Part shown: one piece after another, positions 1-9,106 of the stretch | Position numbering within the stretch: position 1 is the stretch's first letter | How the letters are laid out: every line of letters begins with the position of its first letter | Assembly (NCBI RefSeq): GCF_001637225.1 | Contig: NZ_LVJI01000016.1 | Coordinates: forward strand, 1 to 64,000 | Reading direction: 5' to 3' | DNA: 64,000 nucleotides | DNA from: Paenibacillus antarcticus | GTDB taxonomy: Bacteria > Bacillota > Bacilli > Paenibacillales > Paenibacillaceae | Position numbers and translations under genes: made by a program | The notes under the pieces: model-generated | Told to the model about the DNA's origin: nothing | What the model saw: the letters and a program-made list of their open reading frames with translations, nothing else | The model's database searches: none

Positions 1-1
1 G

Positions 2-520
2 TATAACAACTGGGGGATTGCTTTAAAGAATTTGGCTAAGAGCAAGGAAGGGAAGGAAGCAGAAAAACTGTATCAGCAAGCCTTTGAGAAATACGCAAAG
101 GCCGTTGAAATCAAACCGGACAAGCACGAAGCGTATAACAACTGGGGGATTGCTTTAAGGGATTTGGCTAAGAGCAAGGAAGGGAAGGAAGCAGAAAAAC
201 TGTATCAGCAAGCCTCTGAGAAATACGCAAAGGCCGTTAAAATCAAACCGGACAAGCACGAAGCGTATTACAACTGGGGGATTGATTTGATGAATTGGGC
301 TAAGAGTAAGGAAGGAAAGGAAGCAGAAAAACTGTATCAGCAAGCCTTTGAGAAATACGCAAAGGCCGTTGAAATCAAACCGGATAAGCACGAAGCGTAT
401 ATCAATTGGGGGAATGCGTTAAGGGAAATGGCCAAGAGCAAGGATGGGGAGGAAGCGGGAGAGCTCAATCAGCAAGCATCTGAGAAATACCAAAAGGCAG
501 CTGAAATAAAATCTAGTTAA
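2..520 (+). CDS. TPR-repeat protein, 5' end outside the window
   Basis: The reading frame is open from the first bases of the window to a TAA at 520, so the true start lies upstream. About 172 residues are visible. They are tandem 44-residue units (132 bp) whose core resembles a tetratricopeptide helix pair (YxxWGxAL ... EKYxKAxEIKPDxxEAY). Unit boundaries fall at about 35, 167, 299 and 431, and the DNA copies are almost identical except for the last, which has diverged. TPR arrays usually mediate protein-protein contacts; no catalytic domain is visible in this part. No partner is evident nearby. Confidence 0.8.
   Translation, partial: YNNWGIALKNLAKSKEGKEAEKLYQQAFEKYAKAVEIKPDKHEAYNNWGIALRDLAKSKEGKEAEKLYQQASEKYAKAVKIKPDKHEAYYNWGIDLMNWAKSKEGKEAEKLYQQAFEKYAKAVEIKPDKHEAYINWGNALREMAKSKDGEEAGELNQQASEKYQKAAEIKSS
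35..510 (+). repeat. Near-perfect 132-bp tandem repeats in a TPR gene
   Basis: Copies begin at 35, 167, 299 and 431, all in frame. The first three differ at only a few bases; the fourth is more diverged. Part of a further copy precedes base 35. Such homogeneity at third codon positions indicates recent expansion or gene conversion rather than ancient TPR duplication. Confidence 0.9.
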
Positions 521-588
521 GATCGAATTAGAAAAGAGTAATTTGGAGAGTAATTCGCAGAATAATATAAATATGTAGGTGAATCAAG

Positions 589-1137
589 ATGAATATTTTC
601 TTTGCCCCTGCCGATGAATTTAAAGGGCAATTAATTGGTATTGTCGTAGCTGTATTATTGTTTGGACTTATACCTGCTTATAGCATGCGAAAAAGAGAAG
701 GATACTGGGAGCCTATTGGACTTGTCGTTGACTTTATGAAAGTGATTTTCTATGGTTTGCTTACCTTTCTTACACTTTACTTGCAATATGATGAAGCTAC
801 AAAATCATTTAGTTTAAGCCTGATTGATAGAAAACTATCTCTAGGTGAGATATTGGTAATACTATTGGCAGCATTTGAAGTCATAGCAAATATTATAAGT
901 ATAAGGATTGGGTTTGGAAATATATCCAAATCCAATACAAATCATATTATAAAAATATTAGAAGATATAGAAAAAGATAGAGAGGAAGAGAATTGTCAAA
1001 AAGTATTACAAATAGAAATGGAAATGGAAATGGAAATTAAAAGGAAACTTGAAGAAAAACAATATAAAGAAAAACTCATTGCAATTAGGAATGAAAGATT
1101 AAATAAAATTAAAGATAAAAAATACAAGTACATCTGA
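589..1137 (+). CDS. Membrane protein with C-terminal charged coiled coil, unknown function
   Basis: 182 residues; ATG preceded by an AGGTG ribosome site about 11 bases upstream. Hydrophobic segments lie at roughly residues 11-30, 48-65 and 86-104. The last 65 residues are rich in Glu, Lys and Arg with a short MEMEMEIK run and look like a cytoplasmic coiled coil. I do not recognise the family. It follows the TPR gene by 68 bases with no visible terminator, so the two may be co-transcribed. Confidence 0.65.
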   Translation: MNIFFAPADEFKGQLIGIVVAVLLFGLIPAYSMRKREGYWEPIGLVVDFMKVIFYGLLTFLTLYLQYDEATKSFSLSLIDRKLSLGEILVILLAAFEVIANIISIRIGFGNISKSNTNHIIKILEDIEKDREEENCQKVLQIEMEMEMEIKRKLEEKQYKEKLIAIRNERLNKIKDKKYKYI

Positions 1138-1318
1138 ACTGTAAGAATATACATGGAGGGTATTGCCCCGTTCTTGAACTCGCCATTCGGTAAAATAAGG
1201 AGAGCTAGTAGGCTCTATGGAAGGATCGAAATAAGAAGTTAAATGTATCGGGCCATTCGGCCATCGGTCCGGTAGAAATTTTGGAAATAGTGAGAAAAAA
1301 TATGGGGTCAAGGCTACA

Positions 1319-1729
1319 ATGAAGCATTTCTTGAAAACTCAATTAGTAGCAGCACCGTACCTTGCTAGTATTGCATTTTTCTTTTATTTTACGGAGCAAA
1401 GACCAGGGAATCTAGTAATAGCAGGTTTATTTTTCTTTTTATTTGTTTCTATTATTTTAACCGCCTATGTATCTGAAGCGAGATGGATTACTATTGTATA
1501 CTCATTAATAAATTTTATTATAGACACCTTTCTTTTATATTTTATCTGGTTATTCTTTCTTAGGGAAATTATAGATGGTAATAGCTCAGTTGGATTATTG
1601 ATTATTATTACGTATCCTATAACCATTTTTGAACTTATATTCGGTGGTGTAATTGGTATTGCAATAAGTATGGATCTCATTGAGAAGAAAAATGAGAAAC
1701 TAAACCTTAATTCAGAAGTGAATGAATAG
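1319..1729 (+). CDS. Four-helix membrane protein, unknown function
   Basis: 136 residues with hydrophobic stretches at about 10-25, 31-53, 58-83 and 90-117, and a short charged tail (EKKNEKLNLNSEVNE). The ATG at 1319 has only a weak upstream purine run, so the start is uncertain. About 180 bases of non-coding DNA separate it from the gene before. No family recognised. Confidence 0.6.
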   Translation: MKHFLKTQLVAAPYLASIAFFFYFTEQRPGNLVIAGLFFFLFVSIILTAYVSEARWITIVYSLINFIIDTFLLYFIWLFFLREIIDGNSSVGLLIIITYPITIFELIFGGVIGIAISMDLIEKKNEKLNLNSEVNE

Positions 1730-1738
1730 TTAAGAATG

Positions 1739-1789
1739 AAAAAGTGCTGGAAGCCAAGCAGAAATCTCTGCCAACTCCCAACACTTTTC
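1739..1789. terminator. Convergent intrinsic terminator
   Basis: Imperfect inverted repeat (AAAAGTGCTGG ... CCAACACTTTT) with A-rich and T-rich flanks on the two sides. It sits between the converging gene ends at 1729 (+) and 1839 (-) and probably serves both strands. Confidence 0.7.
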
Positions 1790-1838
1790 ATTTCCCTCTT
1801 AATAATCACACAAACGCTCAGTGGTTCCTACTTCCACA

Positions 1839-3215
1839 CTAAAAAACCGCAACAATTCGATCCAATATCCCCGTAATATCAAGAAAAACAACAATAATAA
1901 CTAACGGAATAACGAACCTCATAATGAAAAACCATATATTAAATGCCGTAGCCCCTAACCGAGAATGCTGTAATAGCTCTTCCCGCAAGGTACTTTTCTT
2001 TATCTTAAGGGGTACGAAGATAGAGATTAATAACACGCCTAGTGGCATTAATATATTACTTACTAAGTAATCGGCGGAATCAAATAAATTCTTCGAGAAG
2101 ATTAGAATATCACTAAAAACACTATAGGATAAGGCAGAGGGGATTCCCACCGCAAAGATTAGAACACCAACAATATATGCATGTTTCTTTCTCTTCCCAT
2201 CTTGTCCTTTAACAGTAGAAGCTACAATGATTTCTAACATTGAGAACGCCGAAGTTAATGTGGCAAATAGGAATAATGCTAAGAAACATAATAAGAACAC
2301 TTCTCCAAATATAATCTGATCAAACACAGCAGGCAATACAACGAACAACAACCCAGGTCCTTCAGCGGGTTCTAAACCTAGTGAGAATACAGCTGGGAAG
2401 ATTGCTAATCCCGCCAATAAGGCGATCAATAAATTCATGGCGACGATTGAAATCGCCGGTTGGATTAAGCTTTCTTTTTTGGAAAGATATGAACTATAGG
2501 TAACCATTACAGATACTCCGACACTTAAAGCGAAGAAAGCTTGACCCATCGCATACAGAATATTCTGAGATGTGATACGCGAGAAATCAGGTGCTAGAAA
2601 GAATTTCACACCTTCCATCGCGTTATCGAGTGTAAGTGAGCGAATGATTAGTACAATGAATAGTACGAATAACGTGGGCATTAAGATTTTACTGACTTTT
2701 TCAATGCCATTCTGAATCCCTTTAGCCACAACTAATACGGTAACAGCCAGAAATACGAATTGAGCCCCAATTACCAGGATTGGATTGCCTATCGTTACGT
2801 TAAAGACCGATCCATAATCCGCGCCTTCACTAATGATTCCACCGAACAATCCTTTTACGAAATAGATAACGATCCAACCACCAATGACACTATAGAAAGA
2901 CAATAGTAGGAAACAGGTGAACACCCCTAACTTTCCGATCCAATGCCACTGCGTATGAGGAGCTAGACTACGATAAGCGCTAATGGCTTCTTTTTGCGTG
3001 CTTCTACCAATAATGAACTCTGCTAATAACAAGGGGAAACCCATAAATAAAGAGAACATAATAAATAGAAGGAAGAATGCACCGCCCCCACTGATACCCG
3101 TAACATAAGGAAGCTTCCATATGGCGCCTACCCCTATTGCTGAACCTGCTGCTGATAAAATAAAACCGATTTTCGATGACCATTGCTCTGTCTCTGTTGT
3201 TTGCACGCTTATCAA
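1839..3215 (-). CDS. Sodium-dependent amino-acid symporter, NSS (SNF) family
   Basis: 458 residues, about 11-12 membrane helices, the usual length of bacterial neurotransmitter:sodium symporters of the LeuT/MhsT/YocR type. The N-terminus has the family signature in helix 1 ([17 protein letters not shown]), including the unwound GxG region that binds substrate and Na+, followed by the GGGAFF loop. It imports an amino acid with Na+. The gene is downstream of a T-box leader, so expression should rise when one tRNA is uncharged; the apparent specifier is UUC (Phe), pointing to an aromatic or hydrophobic amino acid. The substrate assignment is inference. Confidence 0.9.
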   Translation of the reverse strand: MISVQTTETEQWSSKIGFILSAAGSAIGVGAIWKLPYVTGISGGGAFFLLFIMFSLFMGFPLLLAEFIIGRSTQKEAISAYRSLAPHTQWHWIGKLGVFTCFLLLSFYSVIGGWIVIYFVKGLFGGIISEGADYGSVFNVTIGNPILVIGAQFVFLAVTVLVVAKGIQNGIEKVSKILMPTLFVLFIVLIIRSLTLDNAMEGVKFFLAPDFSRITSQNILYAMGQAFFALSVGVSVMVTYSSYLSKKESLIQPAISIVAMNLLIALLAGLAIFPAVFSLGLEPAEGPGLLFVVLPAVFDQIIFGEVFLLCFLALFLFATLTSAFSMLEIIVASTVKGQDGKRKKHAYIVGVLIFAVGIPSALSYSVFSDILIFSKNLFDSADYLVSNILMPLGVLLISIFVPLKIKKSTLREELLQHSRLGATAFNIWFFIMRFVIPLVIIVVFLDITGILDRIVAVF

Positions 3216-3257
3216 TCCAATCTATATTTATTATGTCTTCTATATAATGAAAAAGAC

Positions 3258-3525
3258 AAAAAAGCCACATCTCTATCTTTAACGATAGGGACGTGGCTAT
3301 TCACGCGGTACCACCCTAATTGGAAACAATACGTGTCTCCCACTTGGTTAAAATAACGGTTTAATCCGTTTCTATACTCATTTCAATTAAGATACAGTAT
3401 AAAAAAAGCTCCAAGAATGAAATTCACCTAATCTTTGTATCAGTTCGCACCAACCACTGATTCTCTGTTCACAGGGAGACCGGCTTAATAATGTTCTTGT
3501 CGTCGCTCATTGCATATTCATAATA
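3258..3525 (-). promoter_or_regulatory. T-box riboswitch with terminator/antiterminator, apparent Phe (UUC) specifier
   Basis: On the minus strand the conserved T-box AGGGTGGTACCGCG is complementary to 3304-3317. It is followed by a terminator hairpin (GCCACGTCCCTATC ... GATAGAGATGTGGC, then TTTTTT at 3263-3258). The Stem I 3' side reads GGTGAAT-TTC-ATTCTTGGAGC. By the layout of known leaders such as glyQS, the triplet just before ATTCTTG is the specifier, here UUC at 3421-3419. Uncharged tRNA-Phe would stabilise the antiterminator and allow transcription of the symporter. The T-box itself is certain; the specifier reading is by manual alignment. Confidence 0.92.
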
Positions 3526-3534
3526 ATAAACGAA

Positions 3535-3564
3535 ATTATAGTATGCTAGCACCGTAGAGGTCAA
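3535..3564 (-). promoter_or_regulatory. Sigma-A promoter of the T-box-controlled symporter
   Basis: Minus strand TTGACC (3564-3559), 18-base spacer, TATAAT (3540-3535), placing the transcript start about 10 bases before Stem I of the T-box leader. Confidence 0.8.
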
Positions 3565-3747
3565 GCTCTTTAATCATAGTAATATAATGGTAGTATCGAA
3601 TGTCCGATTGAACGTCAGGAATGTGTAATTTTGAAAGTGTATTAGCCTAATATCGTTATAATCAATCTTTCCATGTTGTTGCGTTAAATAAGTATGGTAA
3701 GTTAGTTGAGAATATTAAAACCATATTTACCCAAAGGAGTGACTTGA

Positions 3748-5223
3748 GTGGATATTAATCTCCAAGAATGGATTGTAGAAGCAGATATGAGGAGCATGCA
3801 AGCGGCTATGGAATCAGGTGCTATAAGTTCGGAAGATTTAGTACAAGCATACTTAGATAGAATACATAAGTACGATACAGATATTAATTCAATATTAGAA
3901 ATCAATCCAGATGCGATACAAATTGCGAGGGATTTAGATAAAGAACGCCAAGAAACGGGAAGTCGTGGGAAGTTACATGGTATTCCGATTCTATTGAAAG
4001 ATAATTTGGACACAGGCGATAACATGCATACGAGTGCGGGTTCCTTAGCTTTAGCTGAATCTTTTGCTGCAAAGGATTCATTCGTGGCATCTAAGCTCCG
4101 AGCAGCAGGTGCGGTTATACTTGGGAAAGCAAATATGTCCGAATGGTCGAATTTTATGTCGAGTTCTATGCCAGCAGGCTACAGTTCACGAGGAGGACTC
4201 GTGCTCAATCCCTATGGGCCAGGTGAGGTATTCATTAGTGGATCGAGTTCGGGATCAGCGGCAGCTGTAGCATCGAACTTTGCAGCGGCGGCAATCGGTA
4301 CGGAAACGGCTGGATCTATTGTGGGTCCTGCATGCCAAAGTTTCCTTGTAGGGATCAAGCCGACGGTGGGACTTGTTAGCAGAGCGGGGGTCATTCCTAT
4401 TTCGGCGAGCCAAGATACGCCGGGACCCATTGCTAGGACCGTTACGGATGCGGCTATGATGTTAGGAGCATTAACGGGCATTGACGACAAAGATAATGAG
4501 ACACGTTCGAGCGAAGGGCGTTCTTACGGCGACTATACCCCTTTCTTAGATGCTGACTTTATAAGGCAAGCAAGAATAGGTATTCCTAGACATTATTATA
4601 TGCATTTAGACGAAGAAAGATTGGCTATAATGGAAGCAGCGATACTGACATTGAGAAATGCGGGTGCTACGATTGTAGATCCCGTTAGTCTTCACATAGA
4701 ACATAACCATTGGAATAATGACGTAATCTGTTATGAATTTAAAACAGGTCTCGATCAATATTTATCGCAATTATCGGATTCCGTACCGGTTCACTCTTTG
4801 GAGGAACTAATCGAATATAATGAGAACCATGCCGAGGTTGCTTTGAAATATGGGCAGGATACGCTGATCAGGTCAGCAGCAACCACATTGACTGAGCAAG
4901 AGTATCGTCAGAAGAAACAAAAATATGATGCGCTAGCGCTTACTCAGGGTATAGATTATGTGTTAGAACAACACCATTTAGATGCATTAATGTTACCTGG
5001 AGATGTGGATGGGATGTATATCGCCGCACGATTGGGATATCCGTTGATTACGGTTCCGGCAGGGTATTCAACAACAGGAGTCGTTGATTCCGATGGTGAT
5101 TCAACGAAGGGTCCTTTTGGCGTTGTATTTTCTGGCAAAGCATTTAGTGAACCTACGTTGATCCAAATTGCATACGGCTTCGAACAGACAACGAAGTATC
5201 GCTATCCACCTGAGCTTGGTTAG
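3748..5223 (+). CDS. Amidase-signature family hydrolase
   Basis: 491 residues. GTG start with AAAGGAG about 9 bases upstream. The Ser-cisSer-Lys catalytic machinery is visible: Lys in GIPILLKDN (about residue 86), the SGSSSGSAAAVA signature (about 168-179), and the nucleophile in GTETAGSI (about 190-197). It hydrolyses an amide, but the substrate cannot be told. GatA is an alternative, yet there is no gatB/gatC nearby and the loops differ, so a stand-alone amidase is more likely. It is monocistronic and followed by a hairpin terminator. Confidence 0.88.
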   Translation: MDINLQEWIVEADMRSMQAAMESGAISSEDLVQAYLDRIHKYDTDINSILEINPDAIQIARDLDKERQETGSRGKLHGIPILLKDNLDTGDNMHTSAGSLALAESFAAKDSFVASKLRAAGAVILGKANMSEWSNFMSSSMPAGYSSRGGLVLNPYGPGEVFISGSSSGSAAAVASNFAAAAIGTETAGSIVGPACQSFLVGIKPTVGLVSRAGVIPISASQDTPGPIARTVTDAAMMLGALTGIDDKDNETRSSEGRSYGDYTPFLDADFIRQARIGIPRHYYMHLDEERLAIMEAAILTLRNAGATIVDPVSLHIEHNHWNNDVICYEFKTGLDQYLSQLSDSVPVHSLEELIEYNENHAEVALKYGQDTLIRSAATTLTEQEYRQKKQKYDALALTQGIDYVLEQHHLDALMLPGDVDGMYIAARLGYPLITVPAGYSTTGVVDSDGDSTKGPFGVVFSGKAFSEPTLIQIAYGFEQTTKYRYPPELG

Positions 5224-5286
5224 AATCTTATTCAAACCATACAGATAGTTAACCTTAATAATCCTAATAACTCTAATAACGAATGA

Positions 5287-5320
5287 TAAAAGTAGCTTCA
5301 GTAACCCCGGAGCTACTTTT
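5287..5320 (+). terminator. Intrinsic terminator after the amidase gene
   Basis: AAAAGTAGCT ... AGCTACTTTT inverted repeat with a T run on the plus strand, 64 bases after the amidase stop. The following 280 bases to 5600 hold no gene; they contain two overlapping inverted repeats described under 5502-5570. Confidence 0.75.
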
Positions 5321-5501
5321 AATGGGTTGTTCCACGCCATTCACTAGGATAATAGTTGCCAATTACTAGATAAGCTATTAAGATAGGTTAAGGAATTTCG
5401 ACTGAAGCTACCTTCTCTATATTCGCAATATGTAATATCTCCTATAACAACTCTTTTAGAAAGACTTTAAGGACATCCTTGTAATAAGTAAATGGATGAA
5501 T

Positions 5502-5575
5502 GGAATACCGTTTTTTGAGTGCTAATCGATGTTGGTGCTTCCAATGTATTCCTTACTTTAATGAGTAAGGTATTT
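5502..5575 (+). promoter_or_regulatory. Overlapping inverted repeats in the leader of the nickel/peptide importer operon
   Basis: GGAATAC (5502-5508) can pair with GTATTCC (5546-5552). CCTTACT (5551-5557) can pair with AGTAAGG (5564-5570) and is followed by TATTTTTG. The two stems share two bases, so they compete in part. The second resembles a short terminator 38 bases before the start codon. This could be an attenuator or operator; no ligand or regulator is suggested. Confidence 0.35.
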
Positions 5576-5607
5576 TTGAGTGCAATTTTAATGATGAGGT
5601 GAGACAG

Positions 5608-7227
5608 ATGAGAAAGAAGTTAGTTGGAGTTATTGTATTAATTGCTGTATCCGCTTTAATGTTAGTAGGTTGTAATTCATCCAAGCCAGTTCCGTCTGAG
5701 GTTGGGAATAGCGTGAGTAGTCAAGAGAAAAAGGACGAGTTGGTGTTAGCTTTTGATTCTGAACCAGAGACAGGGTTTGACCCAACAACAGGCTGGGGGC
5801 GATATGGCTCACCACTATTCCAAAGTACTCTCTTAAAAAGAGATGACAAGCTTAATATTGTAAATGATCTTGCAACAAGTTATGAAGTAAGTCAGGATGG
5901 TAAGGTTTGGACAGTGAAACTCCGTGAAGATGTGAAGTTCTCGGATGGACAACCTTTAACGGCTGCGGATGTTGTCTTTACATATGAAACAGCGACTAAC
6001 AATGGGTCAGTTGTTGATCTTAATAGTATGAGTAAAGTAGAAGCCTTAGATGATTACACCGTTAGATTTACGTTGAAAGAACCCCAATCCACCTTTGTTA
6101 ATACCATTATAGGAACAGGTATAATCCCACAACATGCCTATGGTAAAGATTACGCTGAGAATCCGATAGGTTCTGGACCTTATCAACTCGTACAATGGGA
6201 CAAGGGCCAACAGGTGATTATCAAAGCGAATCCGGAATATTATGATAAACAGTCGTATTTCAAGAAGATCACTTTTCTATTCTTAAACGAGGATGCATCG
6301 TTTGCTGCGGCACAAGCAGGAACCGTTGACCTTGCCTATATACCGGCTGCATTTAGTAAACAGAAGGTACCCGGTATGCGGTTAGAATCCATTCAGACCG
6401 TGGATAACAGAGGTATCGCATTTCCATTTGTGAAATCAGGAAGTGTTACGAAAGATGGCTTACCTATCGGTAATGATGTAACAGCAGATCCAGCGATTCG
6501 CCATGCTATTAATATCGCGGTAGATCGTCAAGCCCTTGTCGATGGGATCTTAGAAGGACAGGGAACGAAAGCTTATACTTCTGTAGATGGACTTCCTTGG
6601 TGGAATCCAGAGACTGTCATTGCAGATGGTGATATAGACGGTGCGAAGAAGGTATTAGAGAATGCCGGTTGGAAGGATACAGATGGGGATGGAATCGTTG
6701 AGAAGGGTAGCTTGAAGGCGGAGTTCACCTTGTATTATTTAGCGAATGATGCGATTAGACAATCTCTTGCGATTACGGTTGCTGATATGATGAAACCGTT
6801 AGGAATAAATATCAAAATTGAAGGTGGGAGCTGGGATATTCTTTCTCAGAAAATGCATGCCAATCCCGTTCTTCTAGGTTGGGGAAGCCATGATCCTCAT
6901 GAAATATATAATATATATAGTACGGAGACGGCTGGAATTGAGTACTACAACACCGGTTTTTATTCGAATAAGACGGTCGATGGATATTTCGAACAAGCCC
7001 TTCAAGCAAGGACGGAAGCAGAAGCTAATGAGTTTTGGAAAAAGGCACAATGGGATGGTGTAACGGGTCTTAGTGCAAAAGGTGATGCTGCATGGGCTTG
7101 GTTGGTCAATATTAATCATTTGTATTTCGTGAAAGATGAACTTGATATCGGCGATCAAAGAATCCACGTTCATGGGCACGGGTGGCCTGCAACAGATAAT
7201 ATCGTGGAATGGAAATGGGCGGAATAA
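5608..7227 (+). CDS. Nickel/oligopeptide-type ABC importer, substrate-binding lipoprotein
   Basis: 539 residues from the ATG at 5608, which has GAGGTGAG upstream; an in-frame GTG at 5599 lies inside that ribosome site and is less likely. The lipoprotein signal ends in LMLVGC (Cys about 22). The mature part is a cluster-C SBP_bac_5 protein of the OppA/NikA/CntA type, with WTVKLREDVKFSDGQPLTAADV and SGPYQL motifs. It captures substrate at the outer membrane face and delivers it to the two permeases encoded next. Location beside urease suggests Ni(II) or a Ni chelate, as for the staphylococcal Nik and Cnt systems. No metallophore-synthesis genes are in the window. Dipeptides are an alternative. 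Confidence 0.85.
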   Translation: MRKKLVGVIVLIAVSALMLVGCNSSKPVPSEVGNSVSSQEKKDELVLAFDSEPETGFDPTTGWGRYGSPLFQSTLLKRDDKLNIVNDLATSYEVSQDGKVWTVKLREDVKFSDGQPLTAADVVFTYETATNNGSVVDLNSMSKVEALDDYTVRFTLKEPQSTFVNTIIGTGIIPQHAYGKDYAENPIGSGPYQLVQWDKGQQVIIKANPEYYDKQSYFKKITFLFLNEDASFAAAQAGTVDLAYIPAAFSKQKVPGMRLESIQTVDNRGIAFPFVKSGSVTKDGLPIGNDVTADPAIRHAINIAVDRQALVDGILEGQGTKAYTSVDGLPWWNPETVIADGDIDGAKKVLENAGWKDTDGDGIVEKGSLKAEFTLYYLANDAIRQSLAITVADMMKPLGINIKIEGGSWDILSQKMHANPVLLGWGSHDPHEIYNIYSTETAGIEYYNTGFYSNKTVDGYFEQALQARTEAEANEFWKKAQWDGVTGLSAKGDAAWAWLVNINHLYFVKDELDIGDQRIHVHGHGWPATDNIVEWKWAE

Positions 7228-7228
7228 T

Positions 7229-8230
7229 GTGCGTAAATGGATAGATCGTAAGCTTGTATTATTTATATTGTGGAAAGGATTACGGATGGCTACGTTATTA
7301 GTTGCCATCTGTTTTATATCCTTTTTGTTAGTGAAGAACTCTCCGATTGATCCCATTCAAGCCTACATCGGTGCGGATATGTTGAAGGTAGGGCCTGAGC
7401 AACGGGCCAAAATCGCTGAATATTGGGGAGTAGACCAGCCGATCATGGTGCAGTTCATGCATTGGGGTTCTGCTGTCCTGTCCGGTGATTTAGGAACCTC
7501 CATGATCTATCGTCGCCCGGTGATTGATGTTATTGGTGAACGATTCTTGAACTCCCTAGCTCTCATGTTATCCGCTTGGGTTGTATCAGGCGTGATTGGC
7601 TTTGTGATGGGTGTTGTCGCAGCTATGAAAAAAGGGACTTGGGTAGATCGTATCATCAAATGGTATTGCTTCACCTTAGCTTCTACGCCTACCTTCTGGA
7701 TGGGGCTTCTTATCCTCATTGTATTTGCTGTGTGGCTGCAATGGTTCCCTGTTGGAATGGGGGTTCCAGCTGGCGTCTTGGCCGAAGATGTTACGCTCAT
7801 GGATCGAATTCAGCATCTCATTCTGCCCGCTCTGACACTTAGTATTGTTGGTGTTGCCAATGTGGCTCTCCATACACGGCAAAAGATGATTGATGTTCTT
7901 GCAAGTGACTATGTTTTATTCGCTAGAGCAAGAGGAGAACAAGGATTTATGTTGTTTTGGAGACATGGATTACGCAATGTTGCATTGCCAGCAATTACGC
8001 TTCAGTTCGCAGCATTCAGTGAATTGTTTGGTGGAGCGGTATTGGCTGAGCAAGTATTCTCGTACCCTGGTCTTGGACAGGCTACGGTTGACGCAGGACT
8101 AAGAGGGGATGTTCCTCTATTACTCGGAATCGTAATCTTTACTACGATGTTTGTGTTTGTAGGGAATTTACTTGCTGATATTAGCTATCGTGTATTAGAT
8201 CCGAGAACGAGGGAGGGGAGGAAGGCATGA
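7229..8230 (+). CDS. Nickel/peptide ABC importer, permease 1 (NikB/OppB type)
   Basis: About 333 residues if the GTG at 7229 is used, one base after the preceding stop; the longer open frame from 7136 would overlap the binding-protein gene by 90 bases. Six membrane segments and the BPD_transp_1 fold are evident. The first helix is followed by a periplasmic-side SPIDPIQAYIGADM segment typical of the NikB/DppB branch. The EAA loop lies near RARGEQGFMLFWRHGLRNV. It forms the channel with the next gene product. Confidence 0.85.
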   Translation: MRKWIDRKLVLFILWKGLRMATLLVAICFISFLLVKNSPIDPIQAYIGADMLKVGPEQRAKIAEYWGVDQPIMVQFMHWGSAVLSGDLGTSMIYRRPVIDVIGERFLNSLALMLSAWVVSGVIGFVMGVVAAMKKGTWVDRIIKWYCFTLASTPTFWMGLLILIVFAVWLQWFPVGMGVPAGVLAEDVTLMDRIQHLILPALTLSIVGVANVALHTRQKMIDVLASDYVLFARARGEQGFMLFWRHGLRNVALPAITLQFAAFSELFGGAVLAEQVFSYPGLGQATVDAGLRGDVPLLLGIVIFTTMFVFVGNLLADISYRVLDPRTREGRKA

Positions 8231-9069
8231 CATCAATCCTAAAGAAATTCCCTCTGAATCGTAAGCAATGGGCACTCATGAAGGTGTTGATCTCCGTTAG
8301 TGTTATTATCATTGTCATATTAGGTGGTTTATTTCTGGATGAGGGTAGAATTGTAACGAATCTTACGAATCGAAATTCGCCACCGTCCATAGATAACCTC
8401 TTTGGTACGGATTGGTTAGGAAGAGACATGTTCACACGTACGGTCATGGGACTCACTTTAAGTATAGGCGTCGGACTAATTGGGGCTATTGGAAGTGCGT
8501 TCATTGCGCTGATCTTAGGGATGGCGGCTGCTACAATGGGGAGAACGGCGGATCGTATTATTTCATGGCTGATTGATCTATTTCTGAGTGTCCCTCACCT
8601 CGTAACCCTAATTCTAATCGCTTTTACATTAGGGGGAGGGTTTAAAGGGATCGTGATTGGATTAACGTTAACCCATTGGCCAACGCTTGCTAGACTCATT
8701 CGGGCAGAAGTGATGCAAATAAGGTCTGCTGATTTTGTTCAGGTATCTCAAAGAATGGGGAAACCTAGATGGTGGATTGCTGTGCATCATATTCTTCCAC
8801 ATATCGTACCGCAATTTCTAATTGGTTTTATGCTACTGTTTCCCCATGTTATTTTGCATGAGGCGGCCGTTACGTTTATAGGATTAGGTCTGTCCCCGCA
8901 TGAGCCCGCGATTGGAATTATTCTATCTGAATCGATGAAATACTTATCTTCAGGCATGTGGTGGCTGGCCTTCTTCCCAGGACTTTGTTTGCTAATGATT
9001 GTGAGAATGTTTGATTCTATTGGAGACAATCTAAGGTTGCTCACAGACCCTAATGGCAATCGCGATTAA
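8227..9069 (+). CDS. Nickel/peptide ABC importer, permease 2 (NikC/OppC type)
   Basis: 280 residues. Its ATG overlaps the stop of permease 1 by four bases (ATGA), so the two are translationally coupled. It has an N-terminal helix, then the LFGTDWLGRDMFTRTV motif characteristic of OppC/DppC/NikC permeases, and an EAA-type loop (QVSQRMGKPRWWIAVHHILPH). It pairs with permease 1 in the membrane. Confidence 0.88.
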   Translation: MTSILKKFPLNRKQWALMKVLISVSVIIIVILGGLFLDEGRIVTNLTNRNSPPSIDNLFGTDWLGRDMFTRTVMGLTLSIGVGLIGAIGSAFIALILGMAAATMGRTADRIISWLIDLFLSVPHLVTLILIAFTLGGGFKGIVIGLTLTHWPTLARLIRAEVMQIRSADFVQVSQRMGKPRWWIAVHHILPHIVPQFLIGFMLLFPHVILHEAAVTFIGLGLSPHEPAIGIILSESMKYLSSGMWWLAFFPGLCLLMIVRMFDSIGDNLRLLTDPNGNRD

Positions 9070-9106
9070 GGAGTATACTGCGTTCGATAGGAAGAGGAGT
9101 TAACGA

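Noticed and set aside
1099-1311. 70-codon minus-strand frame between two membrane protein genes.
   Set aside because: It overlaps the end of the gene at 589-1137, has no ribosome site, and ends in residues read from A/T-rich coding sequence of that gene.
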